Below, piece after piece: positions 1 through 8,711 of a stretch of DNA of 64,000 nucleotides (position 1 is its first letter; each line of letters begins with the position of its first letter). A program made the translations under genes and the position numbers. The notes under the pieces were generated by a model. The model was not told the origin of the DNA and ran no database searches. It saw nothing but the letters and a program-made list of their open reading frames with translations. This DNA is from Kitasatospora sp. MMS16-BH015 (GTDB lineage Bacteria > Actinomycetota > Actinomycetes > Streptomycetales > Streptomycetaceae): NCBI RefSeq assembly GCF_002943525.1, contig NZ_CP025394.1, positions 8,199,001 through 8,263,000 of the forward strand, read 5' to 3'.

Positions 1-1
1 T

Positions 2-299
2 CGACCGGGAACTCCACCGAGAAGGCGGTCGGGCCGACGGCGTCGACCTCGGTGGCGGGATCCTGGTCGACACCCACCGTTCCGGGGGCCTGGACATCGT
101 TCCCGTCCGGGATGTAGACGCACACCAGCGCGCCGCTCGTCGCCGCGTGCGCGGCCGGGGCCGAACCGGCTTCGAGGACGAACCGGCCTTGGGAGGACCC
201 GCCTGACGTGCGGTTCTCGGCATCCGCCCACGTGGTGCCGTCGTACGTACCGCCATGACCCAGATCACGTACGGCCGTTCGAGGGATCCTTGCGTCCCT
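2..299 (-). pseudogene. Truncated reading frame of unknown function at window edge
   Basis: The minus strand is open without stops from just after the stop codon of the acetyltransferase gene to the window edge. It reads in part GTYDGTTWADAENRTSGG, and further on it contains LVCVYIPDGNDVQAPG. Composition looks like coding sequence, but no ATG or GTG start with a ribosome binding site precedes the coding-like part, so the 5' end appears lost or frameshifted. I do not recognise the family. It could be a decayed gene or the start of a gene continuing left of the window. Confidence 0.3.
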
Positions 300-716
300 C
301 TACAGCTGATCGAATGTCCAGGTGAGTACCACCTGTCCCGGTTCCGGGACGCCGCCGGCGCGGCGGTACGTCGCCAGTGCCGCCGCGTTCTCCTCGTCCG
401 TGATCGTCCACACGCCGTAGCAGCCCCGTTCACGTGACAGGGCCGCGAGCGCCGACACCAGGGCCCGGCCGATGCCACGTTCACGGAACGACTCGTCCAC
501 GCCCAGCTCGTACAGGAACATCTCGGTTCCCTTGTCCGGATGGGTCATCTCGACGCCGGTGACCATCCCCGCCGGGATGCCCTCCAGGTAGGCGATCAGG
601 AGGTGATGGCCCTCGTCCGCCAGGAACCGCTCGGTGGCCTCCCGCCCTGGGGCGGTGTCGAAGAGGTGTCCGGCAGCGTTGACCGCCTCAACCTGAGTGG
701 CACGACGGATCTCCAT
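300..716 (-). CDS. GNAT acetyltransferase, AAC(3)-I-like
   Basis: A 138-residue single-domain GNAT protein. The acetyl-CoA loop is visible as ERGIGRAL (about residues 80-87), preceded by the beta-strand FLYELGVDESFR and followed by the late-domain stretch ENAAALATYRRAG. The order and wording (HLFD near the N-terminus, THPDKGTEMFLYELGVDE) match small actinobacterial acetyltransferases annotated as aminoglycoside 3-N-acetyltransferase I-like. The substrate cannot be told from sequence. The ATG start gives the length typical of the family, although the upstream AGGATCC is only a weak ribosome binding site. The reading frame stays open much further upstream, but that extension looks like shadow coding. 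Confidence 0.75.
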   Translation of the reverse strand: MEIRRATQVEAVNAAGHLFDTAPGREATERFLADEGHHLLIAYLEGIPAGMVTGVEMTHPDKGTEMFLYELGVDESFRERGIGRALVSALAALSRERGCYGVWTITDEENAAALATYRRAGGVPEPGQVVLTWTFDQL

Positions 717-908
717 CCAAGGATCCTGACACGCACCGGCCTTGGAGGTCGGCCATTTTTTCGCGGAGTGATCCCGACGCCGAATCCAGCGCCACGGCCT
801 TCGGAACACCACCGCTCTGGCCACCGCTGCGCCGCCCCGTCGGCCGCCCGAGGCGGGCAGCGCTACCGCCGCCTCTGCCCGGACTTGCTCCTTGAGCGGA
901 GAGGGTGA

Positions 909-1012
909 CTCCCACCGGGACTGCGCACCGTCCGGCAGCCCCCATGGCCCGGGCACCGGCGGTCGGCCCGGCACAAGGCAGACGCCGCCGCTGCGCCGTC
1001 GGGCTCGTGACT
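909..1012 (+). repeat. Imperfect direct repeat, copy A
   Basis: This stretch is about 80-85% identical by eye to 9810-9904: both share CTCCCACCGGG, GCGCACCGTCCGG, CCCCATGGCC, ACCGGCGGTCGGCC and GGCACAAGGC in the same order, ending near GTCGGGCTC. It lies in a gene-free interval (about 717-1304) where I see no other convincing gene. The repeat may be a remnant of a mobile element or an unrecognised family of dispersed repeats. Confidence 0.6.
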
Positions 1013-1304
1013 GGGTCCCGACCAACCTGTTCCTCCGGTACCAGGCCCCGGCCGGCACCGGTGACGACTGCCCGCCCGACCACGGCGGCCACCAGGCCGC
1101 GGCGCCGGCCGGCCCCGGGGCACCGAAACCTTCCGGCCGCACCCGCTCCGCCATGGCCCGGAGGTGCCCTCTTGACCCCTCGGGCGGCTCCCGGACCGGG
1201 TATGCGGCCACCTGGCCCATCCGCCGGGCGGTACCCGGAGCGGGCTGTCTAGCGTGACGGGAGAGGGCGGAACCCCCCGCCCACGACAGAAAGTGAGCTC
1301 GACG

Positions 1305-1598
1305 ATGAGCAAGCTTGTTGCCCGTGCCCTCGCCGGCGCCGCGCTCGCGGCCGGGATCCTCGCCGTCCCCGCGGCCGGTGCGGCCTTCGCCGCCCCGATC
1401 GACCGGGGCGGCGTCACCGAGGAGTACAGCCACCAGGTCACGGCTACCGCCGGGGACGTGAGCTACAGCGAGAGCGAGATGTACTCCTACACCAGCGACG
1501 GCTGGTCCAACGGCTACCAGGAGCACGGCCACCTCGGCTACGGCCCGTACCGCTACTACGGCGGCGGACTGCTCGGGCTCGGCCTGATCATCCTCTGA
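1305..1598 (+). CDS. Small secreted protein, Tyr/Gly-rich
   Basis: A 97-residue protein beginning MSKLVARALAGAALAAG, a classical Sec signal peptide with a basic N-terminus, a hydrophobic Ala/Leu core and an AxA-type cleavage region (AGAAFAAP, about residues 24-31). The predicted mature part is about 65 residues, rich in Ser, Tyr and Gly (YSYTSDGWSNGYQEHGH, then YGPYRYYGGG), and ends in a short hydrophobic segment LGLGLIIL. No enzymatic motif is visible. GTG at 1293 is an alternative in-frame start, preceded by GAAA. The protein is likely exported, but its function is unknown. Confidence 0.65.
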   Translation: MSKLVARALAGAALAAGILAVPAAGAAFAAPIDRGGVTEEYSHQVTATAGDVSYSESEMYSYTSDGWSNGYQEHGHLGYGPYRYYGGGLLGLGLIIL

Positions 1599-1599
1599 C

Positions 1600-2199
1600 A
1601 GCCACCGCACCAGCGAACAGCTGACGGTGGCGGGGCCCCGTGCGAAGGAGCCCCGCCCGCGCGCACCAACCCCTGAGGTGACGGGTGCGCACACCGCTTC
1701 TTCGGCCCACCTGTCAGCGCGGACTGCCCATGCTCCCGTTCTTCACCCATTCGGCCGCAGTCACCGGCGGCTAGCGCCAGCACCAGCACCGCACACAGAC
1801 ACCCGAGGACACAAGGCGCCGCCCGCAGGCGACGGCCTCCCAGCGCTTTCCCAGGGCCCGGCAGCCGACCGCCGGGCAACGCACCGCCCCGTACGGCCCC
1901 TCGTCGGGCCCGTTGCGCCCATCCCGCCCCGTGCTCGGCGGTCTACACGGGCTGACCTGGTGTGAGCTTCACCCGGTGGGATTGCCGGGTATCGAGCGCG
2001 ACGTACGTCATCACCACCTGCTCTTCGCCGTCGGAGCCGGCTCCACGGGTTCTGGCGGCTCCGTGTTCCCCGTCGGACCGGGGATGGTGTGTTCGGTGTC
2101 GTGGGGGCGGAGAGCATCCGGACGGCGGCGGGGCGGTTCTCTTCTACCGCACGGGCCGTCCCCACCCCGTACGACGGTTGACGTGCCGCGCGGTTCCTG
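1600..2199. other. Intergenic stretch, no gene supported
   Basis: Several overlapping frames are open on both strands, as expected at this GC content, but none has both a ribosome binding site and a recognisable protein. A short minus-strand frame near 1965-2040 (containing TYVALDTRQSHRVKL) might be a decayed C-terminus of a gene, but I cannot support it. Confidence 0.4.
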
Positions 2200-2805
2200 T
2201 CAGCGCGGCGCGGGGGTGGTCTTCCCGGTGGTCAGTCGCGCGAGTTGCCGGTGGGCGTCGATGCGCTTCAGCGCGGCGGGGCCGGTGACGTCCGCGAGCG
2301 ACAGGTGCGTGCCCTCCGTTCCGTAGGCGCCGGCCGCCTCCCGCCAGCCGTCGGGCTCGACGCCGAACCGCTTGCCGAGCACCGCGACGCACATCTGCGA
2401 CTTCTGGCGGCCGAAGCCGGGCAGGAACATGAGCCGGCGCAGGAGGTCCGCGCCGGTGCCTGCCGTGCGCCACAGCGCTTCGGGTTCGCCGCCGTAGTTG
2501 GCCACCAGAGCTTTGCAGAGGTTCTGGACCCGCTTGGCCATGATGGCGCCGTGGCAGTGCACGGCGGGTGCCGCGGTGAACAGGGCCGCGAGTTCGGTGA
2601 TGTCGTGGTCGGCGATCGTACGGGTGTCCAGCCGTGCCGTGCCCATGCGCCGGGCGATGGAGTGCGGTGCGGCCAGTGCGGCCCCGATCGGCACGTGTTC
2701 GTCGAGAAGCACACTGACGAGCACGGCCAGCGTCCCGGTGCGGGGCACCCGGCGGGCCCCGGCCGCTGGCCGGGGGGAGACAGGGGCATTCAGCAACGCC
2801 AGCAC
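2200..2805 (-). CDS. HhH-GPD family base-excision-repair-like protein
   Basis: A 201-residue protein resembling the uncharacterised HhH-GPD family found in many actinobacteria (TIGR03252-like). The central part has the helix-hairpin-helix-like segment LMFLPGFGRQKSQMCVAVLG (about residues 126-145), in line with non-specific DNA backbone binding. The family is related to DNA glycosylases of the endonuclease III fold, but no iron-sulfur Cys cluster is present and the substrate is unknown. The GTG start is chosen because GAGGAGG lies about 5 bases upstream. It is monocistronic and not obviously linked to the lipid locus beside it. Confidence 0.7.
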   Translation of the reverse strand: MLALLNAPVSPRPAAGARRVPRTGTLAVLVSVLLDEHVPIGAALAAPHSIARRMGTARLDTRTIADHDITELAALFTAAPAVHCHGAIMAKRVQNLCKALVANYGGEPEALWRTAGTGADLLRRLMFLPGFGRQKSQMCVAVLGKRFGVEPDGWREAAGAYGTEGTHLSLADVTGPAALKRIDAHRQLARLTTGKTTPAPR

Positions 2806-3123
2806 GGGCCCTCCTCGTCACTACCGGTCGGACAGCGACCAGTGTGACTGGTACCGGACAATCCAGACATCATCGACGCGCCGCCGGAGCACCGAGGCCA
2901 CTCCGGGTGGGACCGGAGTGGCTACCGGCCGAGGCCACCTCCGGCGACGTGGCGGCGGCCGGGACGGCGAGCGCCTCCAGAGCTGTCCGCAGCGGCCGCA
3001 TCGCCGGGTCCGGCACCACCGGCGCGTCGGCGGCCGTCTCGGCGGGCCGGCCCGTCTCGGTCGTGGTCGACTTCGCGGATCCGGGTTCTTGTCGCTGCGG
3101 GTGAACTGGCCGTAAGAGGTGGG
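2806..3123. other. Intergenic region, nothing recognised
   Basis: This interval separates the HhH-GPD gene from the 3' end of the ketosynthase. Small frames are open but have no ribosome binding site and no family resemblance. I see no hairpin followed by a T-run. Confidence 0.4.
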
Positions 3124-4412
3124 TCAGGTCGCCGAGCCGGGTGGGCCGGGGAGGGTCCGCAGGACCAGGGCCACATTGTGGCCGCCGAAGCCGAAGCTGT
3201 TGCAGAGTGCGGCCGTGGGGCGTGGTGGCAGCGGGCGGGGTGAGCCGGTGACGACGTCGAGGCCGATCATCGGGTCGGGGTGGTCGAGGTTGCGGGTCGG
3301 CGGCACCAGGCGGTGGTGGAGTGCCAGTGCGGTGACGGCGGTCTCGATCGATCCGGCCGCGCCGAGCGCGTGCCCGAGGCCGGCCTTGGGGGCGAAGACG
3401 GGGATCTCGGCGGCGTGAGCCCCGAGGGCCCGGATGAGAGCCTGTGCCTCGGCGCGGTCTCCGAGCGGGGTCGAGGTCGCGTGGGCCTTGACCAGGCCGA
3501 GGCCGCTCGGGCGGATGGCGGAGTCGGCGAGGGCGGCGGTGATGGCGGCGGCCGCGCCGGTGGACCGCGGGTCGGGTTGGGCGATGTGGTGGCTGTCGTT
3601 GGTGATCCCGGCGCCGGCGAGCTCGCAGTACGCCCGCGCACCGCGCATCGTGGCGTGCTCGGCGGACTCCAGGACGGCCATGGCGGCGCCTTCGGCCATG
3701 ACGAAGCCATCGCGTTCGAGGTCGAAGGGACGGCAGGCACGGTCCGGCTCGTCGTTGCGGCGGGACAGCGCGCCCATCCGTACGAAGCCGGCGACGATCA
3801 GGGGTGGATCGCCGCCTCGGTCCCGCCGGCCAGGACGACGTCCGCCATGCCGGTGCGGATCAGGGTGAGACCGTGGGCCAGCGCCTCCGCGCCGGACGCG
3901 CAGGCGCTGGAGAGGACCTGGACGCGCGAGCGGGCCCGGAGGAACAGGCCCACCTGCGCTGCCGCGTGGTTGGGGAGGATCATCGGGATCGATCGGGGCG
4001 GGACGCCGTCGTGGCCCTTGTCCAGCAGGGCGTCGTAGTGGGCGGTGAGGCTGAGGACGCTCCCGATCCCGACGCCGAGTACGGCGGCGACGCGTTCGGG
4101 CGGAGGGGACGCTCCGGCGCTCCCCGGTGCGGGGAGGCCCGCGTCGCGCCAGGCCTCCTGGGTGGCGATGAGCGCGAGCTGGGACGAGCGGTCGTTGCGC
4201 GCGAGCTGGGCGGGAGACAGCCGGGTGGCCGGGTCGGCTGCCACCGGGGCGGCGAGGCGGACGGGGAGCGGCTGTCCGCCCGGGGTGCCGAGGTCGCTGT
4301 GGCGGATGCCGGAGCGGCCCTCCAGCAGAGCCGTCCAGGTGGTCGGCAGGTCGCCGCCGAGAGACGTGGTGGCTCCCAGGCCGGTGATGACGACTGTTCG
4401 AGGCGAGGTCAC
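3124..4412 (-). pseudogene. FabF-like beta-ketoacyl-ACP synthase, single frameshift
   Basis: Two minus-strand frames together encode one complete KAS II-type condensing enzyme of about 428 residues. Frame one starts MTSPRTVVITGLGATTSLGG, contains the active-site cysteine in SSACASGAEAL, and stops after GGTEAAIHP. Frame two resumes at once with LIVAGFVRMGALSRRND and carries both catalytic histidines (KAHATSTPLGD and KAGLGHALGAAGS) and the end FGFGGHN. The break is at a C-run near 3798-3803, where one extra C would restore the frame. Everything needed for catalysis is present, so either the gene is recently broken or the run was misread. With the ACP it probably provides or extends acyl chains for the divergent ole operon. 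Confidence 0.8.
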
Positions 4413-4442
4413 GGCGGGTTCCGTGCTCCGTGCCGGCCGGCG

Positions 4443-4718
4443 TCAGCCGGTGGCGCCGGCGTCAGCACCGTCGCCGGTGGCCGCGGCCAGGTAGTCGATG
4501 GCCTGCTGGACGGTGGTCAGGCGTGCCCCGTCCTCCTCGGGGATCTTGATCTTCCAGCGCTCCTCGATGGCGACGAGGATTTCCAGTTTCGCGATCGAGT
4601 CGATGTCCAGGTCGTCCTTGAACGTGCAGTCCGGGCGGATGGAGGAGAGGTCCACCTCCTCCACCGTGCGGTCGATCAGGGCGGCCAGTTCCTCGAAGAT
4701 CTGCTGCTTCGTCTGCAT
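4443..4718 (-). CDS. Acyl carrier protein
   Basis: A 91-residue carrier protein. The phosphopantetheine serine sits in DLDIDSIAKLEI (Ser about residue 41), the classical DSI/L context. The start MQTKQQIFEELAALI is typical of helix 1 of ACPs and has GAGGTG upstream. It is the first gene of a leftward pair with the FabF-like ketosynthase (30-bp gap) and is divergent from the ole operon, suggesting a dedicated carrier for the acyl groups used there. It does not look like a housekeeping ACP, because no fabD or fabH is nearby. Confidence 0.9.
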   Translation of the reverse strand: MQTKQQIFEELAALIDRTVEEVDLSSIRPDCTFKDDLDIDSIAKLEILVAIEERWKIKIPEEDGARLTTVQQAIDYLAAATGDGADAGATG

Positions 4719-4943
4719 GGGGGCACCTCAGGTCCTGGGAACGGCGAGCGTGCCGGCGGACGCCGGCTGTCCGTGTCGTGCCGTGCCTCCGCACAGCGGG
4801 AATCGGCGGCGACCGGAGCATTGCCATCGATTAGTAGCACGCCCGGAAAGCTCCGAACAATGGCCGGTGGAAAACTTTCCGCATTATCATGAAGAATGGT
4901 CCGACAATATTCAATATGGACATCCCTTGGGTATGGCCGGGCA

Positions 4944-4972
4944 TTGACACGTACGTGCATTCCGCGTAGAAC
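4944..4972 (+). promoter_or_regulatory. Promoter of the ole operon with overlapping palindrome
   Basis: TTGACA (4944-4949) and TAGAAC (4967-4972) are separated by exactly 17 bases, a good vegetative-type promoter pointing to the operon that begins at 5123. A perfect 10-bp palindrome CACGTACGTG (4948-4957) overlaps the -35 box and would be well placed for a repressor. The 4810-5000 interval is markedly less GC-rich than its surroundings, as expected for a divergent promoter region. Confidence 0.5.
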
Positions 4973-5122
4973 GGGATGGGGGCGACTCGCTGACCTGCTG
5001 ATTCCCGGGCTTCCTGACGAGCCACTGCGGCACGTGCCCTCGGAGTGTGTCGGCCGCAAGGGCGGCATGGCTGCCTTTGCCCCTTTTCTCTTCGGCTTTC
5101 CGACCGATATCGGAGGTCCGCC

Positions 5123-6058
5123 ATGGGCCGAATGCCAACACCATGCGATTTCCCCTTCGCTTCCCATTGGCACGGCGAGCTGGGAATGCGACAGCATTAT
5201 CTCGACGAGGGACGGGGAGCCCCGGTCCTGCTGCTGCACGGGAACCCCTCGTGGAGCTACCTCTGGCGCCGCCTGGTGGCGGACCTGCGCGCCGACCACC
5301 GCTGCATCGCCCCGGACCACATCGGCATGGGCTGGTCCGACCGGCCGCGGTCGAGCGCCTACCCCTACACCGCCCTGCGGCGGCTGGCCGACCTCGAAGA
5401 CCTGATGGACCACCTGGTAGGGGACAAGGACGCGCCGAAGGACGGCTGGACCCTCGTGGCCCACGACTGGGGCGGAGCCATCGGCATGGCCTGGGCACGA
5501 CGCCACCCCGGACGAGTCGCCCGCCTGGTCCTGCTCAACACCGCCGCCTTCCCCTGGCCCCCCGGCTACCGACTGCCCCCGGTGGTCGACCTGATCCGCC
5601 GCTCCCCGCTGGTGGCTGCCGCCGCCCACCGCGCCAACGCCTTCGTCCGGGCCTCGGTCCGCCTCGGCACCGTCCAGCCGATGCCCCGGTCCGTCCGCAC
5701 CGCCTTCACCGCCCCTTACCGGGCGCTGCGCAACCGCGAAGCGATCGTGCGCTTCGTCCAGGACATCCCCCTCTCCCGCCAGGACCCCTCCTGGCCCCTG
5801 GTCTCATCCGCCGCCGCCGAGGAGACCGAGCACCTGCGGCACCTGCCGACCTTCATCGGCTGGGGCGACCAGGACCCCGTCTTCACCCCCGCCATCGCCC
5901 GCGAGTGGCAGCGCCGCCTGCCGCACGCGCACATCGAGCACTACCCCGACGCCGGCCACTACGTCCTCGAAGACGCCCACGAGCGGCTCGTCCCCGCCAT
6001 CCGGACGTTCCTCACCGCCAACCCGCCTGCCCCCGGCCCCACCGGAAGGAAACCGTGA
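5123..6058 (+). CDS. OleB-like alpha/beta hydrolase (beta-lactone decarboxylase family)
   Basis: A 311-residue alpha/beta-hydrolase of the haloalkane dehalogenase/OleB group. The oxyanion-hole segment LLLHGNPSWSYLWR (about residues 34-47) and the nucleophile elbow HDWGGAIGMAW with an aspartate nucleophile are clear, and the catalytic histidine is in DAGHYVLEDA near the C-terminus. In olefin pathways OleB decarboxylates a beta-lactone to a cis-olefin. A dehalogenase role is possible from sequence alone, but context favours OleB. GGAGG lies six bases before the chosen ATG. The stop overlaps the next start by 4 bp. Confidence 0.8.
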   Translation: MGRMPTPCDFPFASHWHGELGMRQHYLDEGRGAPVLLLHGNPSWSYLWRRLVADLRADHRCIAPDHIGMGWSDRPRSSAYPYTALRRLADLEDLMDHLVGDKDAPKDGWTLVAHDWGGAIGMAWARRHPGRVARLVLLNTAAFPWPPGYRLPPVVDLIRRSPLVAAAAHRANAFVRASVRLGTVQPMPRSVRTAFTAPYRALRNREAIVRFVQDIPLSRQDPSWPLVSSAAAEETEHLRHLPTFIGWGDQDPVFTPAIAREWQRRLPHAHIEHYPDAGHYVLEDAHERLVPAIRTFLTANPPAPGPTGRKP

Positions 6059-7062
6059 CAAAGATCCACACCCGCGTCCGGGACGTGGCCGTCCACGTCC
6101 CCACCCAGCGCCAGACCACCGCCGAACTCGACACCATGATCCGGGCTGCCGCGGGCGACACCGAAGTCCCCGACACCCTCCTGGAACGGCTCTACGGCCT
6201 GGAGGAACGCACCGTCGCCCCACCGGACACCTACCCCTCCCACCTCGCCGCCCAAGCCGCCCGCGATCTCCTCCAACGCACCGGATGCGCCGCGCACAAC
6301 GTCGACCTGATCATCTACGCCGCCGTGACCGGGGACGTGGAGGAACCCGCCACCGGACACATCGTGGCCGCGGCGCTCGGCGCACGCTGCGCGGTGTTCG
6401 ACGTGAAGAACGCCTGCAACGCCGTCATCAGCGCAATGCAGATCGCCGAAGCGCTGATCGCCACCGGCACCTACCGGCGGGTGCTGATCGCCACCGGCGA
6501 GGTCCTCTCCCGCTTCACCCGCCGGCGCATCCACGACCGGGCCGACCTCCTCCTCGGCCTCGCCACCTTCACCTGCGGCGACATGGGCGCCGCCATGCTC
6601 CTGGAAGCCTCCCCACAGCCGGGCATCCTCGGCAGCCGCTTCGCGTGCGCCTCCGAGGGCTGGCCGGCCGCACTCGTCCACAACGCCTACGCCGGCCACC
6701 ACGACGCACCTGCCCCCGAGGCCCGGGTCGACTCCGAGGCACTGGCGTCCGCGGCCACCGTCCCCATCGCACGGACCCGCGCCCTCTTCGCCGACCTCGC
6801 CCTGGACCCGGCGCGCGACCTCGCTCTCGCCTGCGTGCACCAGCCCTCGGTCGCGTTCCTGCGGACCCTGTGCGAGCGCTTCGGCATCCCCGTGGACCGC
6901 ACCATCAGCACCTTCCCCCACCACGGCAACGTCGGCGCCGCATCCCTGCCCCTCCAACTCGTCCGCGCACGCGACGCCGGACGCCTCGCCCGTGGCGACC
7001 GCATCGCCCTGCTCGGCGCGGCCAGCGGCCTGAGCCTGGGCCTGGTGATCCTCCAGTGGTGA
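6055..7062 (+). CDS. OleA-like thiolase-fold condensing enzyme (KAS III family)
   Basis: A 335-residue ketosynthase III-type protein. The nucleophilic cysteine lies in VKNACNAVISAM (about residue 121), the catalytic His is in CVHQPSVAFL, and the Asn is in HHGNVGAASLPLQL near the C-terminus. OleA joins two fatty acyl-CoAs head-to-head in a non-decarboxylative Claisen condensation to a 2-alkyl-3-ketoacid. A FabH function is less likely because the gene sits between OleB- and OleC-type genes with GTGA/TGA overlaps on both sides. It starts with GTG, preceded by AAGGAAACC. Confidence 0.82.
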   Translation: MTKIHTRVRDVAVHVPTQRQTTAELDTMIRAAAGDTEVPDTLLERLYGLEERTVAPPDTYPSHLAAQAARDLLQRTGCAAHNVDLIIYAAVTGDVEEPATGHIVAAALGARCAVFDVKNACNAVISAMQIAEALIATGTYRRVLIATGEVLSRFTRRRIHDRADLLLGLATFTCGDMGAAMLLEASPQPGILGSRFACASEGWPAALVHNAYAGHHDAPAPEARVDSEALASAATVPIARTRALFADLALDPARDLALACVHQPSVAFLRTLCERFGIPVDRTISTFPHHGNVGAASLPLQLVRARDAGRLARGDRIALLGAASGLSLGLVILQW

Positions 7063-8711
7063 ACCCCGCCCCCACACTGCCGGACCTCCTGCACCGGCAC
7101 GCCACCACCACCCCGCACGCCCCCGCCCTCACCCACCTCCGCGCCACCCGCGCCGACACCCTGAACTTCGCCCAGGTCGCGGCCGAGGTCACCGCCACCG
7201 CCAACGCCCTGGCCGCCGCCGGGATCACCGTCGGTACCAGAACCGTCCTGATGACCAGGGGCGCGCGTGAGTTCGTCGTCACCTTCTACGCCCTCCTCAC
7301 CCTCGGCGCCGTCACCGTCCTGATCGACCCCGGACTCGACCGCCGGGCGGTGCGCCGCTGCCTCGACGAGACCGCCCCCCACGCCCTGGTCGGCGAACCC
7401 GCGGCACACCTGGCTCAGCGTGTGCTGCGCTGGGCCAGCGCCAGCATCCGGATCAAGGTCAGCACCAGTCAGTCCCGGCTCGGCCCCTGGGAGACCGTCA
7501 CGAGCCTGCGCGCCGCCGCGCCCCGCCCCGCCCCAGCGGCGTGCGCGGACCAGGCACCGGCGCTGATCGCCTTCACCTCCGGTTCCACCGGCATCCCCAA
7601 AGGGGTGGTGTACACCGGCCGGCAGCTGGTCCTGCAGAGCCGCCAGGTCGCCACGGCCTTCGGCATCCGGCAGAGCACCGCGGCGCTCTGCGCCTTCCTC
7701 CCCTTCACTCTCTACCTCCCGGCGCTGGGCGCCCACGCCGTCATACCGCCCTTCGACCCCCGCCGCCCGGCCGCCGCCGACCCAGCCCGCCTCCACGCGG
7801 CGATCACCCGGACCGGCGCCAGCGTCCTCTTCGGCGCCCCCGCGCTGCTCACCGTTCTCGCCCGGCACTGCACCCGGCGCGGGATCACCCTGCGCACCGT
7901 CACCGACGTGGCCAGCTTCGGCGCCCCGCTGCCCAGCGGACTGCTCACTCTCCTCGACCGCTGCCTCCCGGCCGACGCCCGGATCCGCAGCGTCTACGGC
8001 GCCACCGAATGCCTACCGGCCGCCATCGCCGAACGATCCGACCTCCGGCGGCGTGCGGCCGGCGACCCGGCCCTGCCCGGCCGCCTCATCGGAACGCCGA
8101 TCGACCCGGTCCGGGTCCGGATCGTACCTGTCGACCTTCCCCCCACCGCGGAGTGGAACGAGGCGCTCGCGCTGCCGGCGCGCACCGTCGGCGAGATCAC
8201 CGTCTGCGGCGAGCACGTCAGCCGCACCTACTACGGCCGGCCGGAGGCCATCACCGCCGCCAAGATCCGCCACGACGGATCCACCATCCACCGCACCGGC
8301 GACCTGGGCTGGATCGACGAGGACGGCGGGCTCTGGTACTGCGGCCGCAAGGCCCACACCGTCACCACGGCCGCCGGAGCCCTGTACACCGAGCACATCG
8401 AACCCCACTGCGACCGCCTGCCCGGCGTCCGCCGCTCCGCCCTCGTCGGCCTCGGCCCGCCCGGCCGCCAGGAAGCCGTCCTGTGCGTGCAACCGGACGA
8501 CGCCCGTGCCGACCCCGCAGGCCTGCTCGCGGCCGTCCGGACCGGGCTCGACCAGCTGGCCGGCGGCCCGCTCGTCCGCCAAGTCCTCATCCATCCCCGG
8601 CTCCCCGTCGACATCCGCCACAACAGCAAGATCGACCGGGACCGGCTCGCCGCCTGGGCTGGCCGCCGACTTCCCGCACGGAACCACCGGCCACCGGGAG
8701 GAGAACGATGA
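7059..8711 (+). CDS. OleC-like AMP-dependent ligase (beta-lactone synthetase)
   Basis: A 550-residue member of the acyl-adenylate superfamily. The P-loop-like motif FTSGSTGIPKGVVYTG (about residues 171-186), YGATECLPAAIAE (about 313) and HRTGDLGWIDEDGGLWYCGR are all present. OleC activates the 2-alkyl-3-hydroxyacid with ATP and closes a beta-lactone. The start is GTG at 7059, overlapping the oleA stop, and the stop overlaps the oleD start. A plain fatty acyl-AMP ligase is the alternative, but gene order supports OleC. Confidence 0.8.
   Translation: MNPAPTLPDLLHRHATTTPHAPALTHLRATRADTLNFAQVAAEVTATANALAAAGITVGTRTVLMTRGAREFVVTFYALLTLGAVTVLIDPGLDRRAVRRCLDETAPHALVGEPAAHLAQRVLRWASASIRIKVSTSQSRLGPWETVTSLRAAAPRPAPAACADQAPALIAFTSGSTGIPKGVVYTGRQLVLQSRQVATAFGIRQSTAALCAFLPFTLYLPALGAHAVIPPFDPRRPAAADPARLHAAITRTGASVLFGAPALLTVLARHCTRRGITLRTVTDVASFGAPLPSGLLTLLDRCLPADARIRSVYGATECLPAAIAERSDLRRRAAGDPALPGRLIGTPIDPVRVRIVPVDLPPTAEWNEALALPARTVGEITVCGEHVSRTYYGRPEAITAAKIRHDGSTIHRTGDLGWIDEDGGLWYCGRKAHTVTTAAGALYTEHIEPHCDRLPGVRRSALVGLGPPGRQEAVLCVQPDDARADPAGLLAAVRTGLDQLAGGPLVRQVLIHPRLPVDIRHNSKIDRDRLAAWAGRRLPARNHRPPGGER

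Noticed and set aside
1254..1598. Start of the secreted protein upstream of 1293
   Set aside because: It would place extra charged residues before the signal peptide, with no better ribosome binding site.
5123..6058. Haloalkane dehalogenase as the primary call
   Set aside because: The fold and Asp nucleophile are compatible, but coupling to OleA, OleC and OleD favours OleB.
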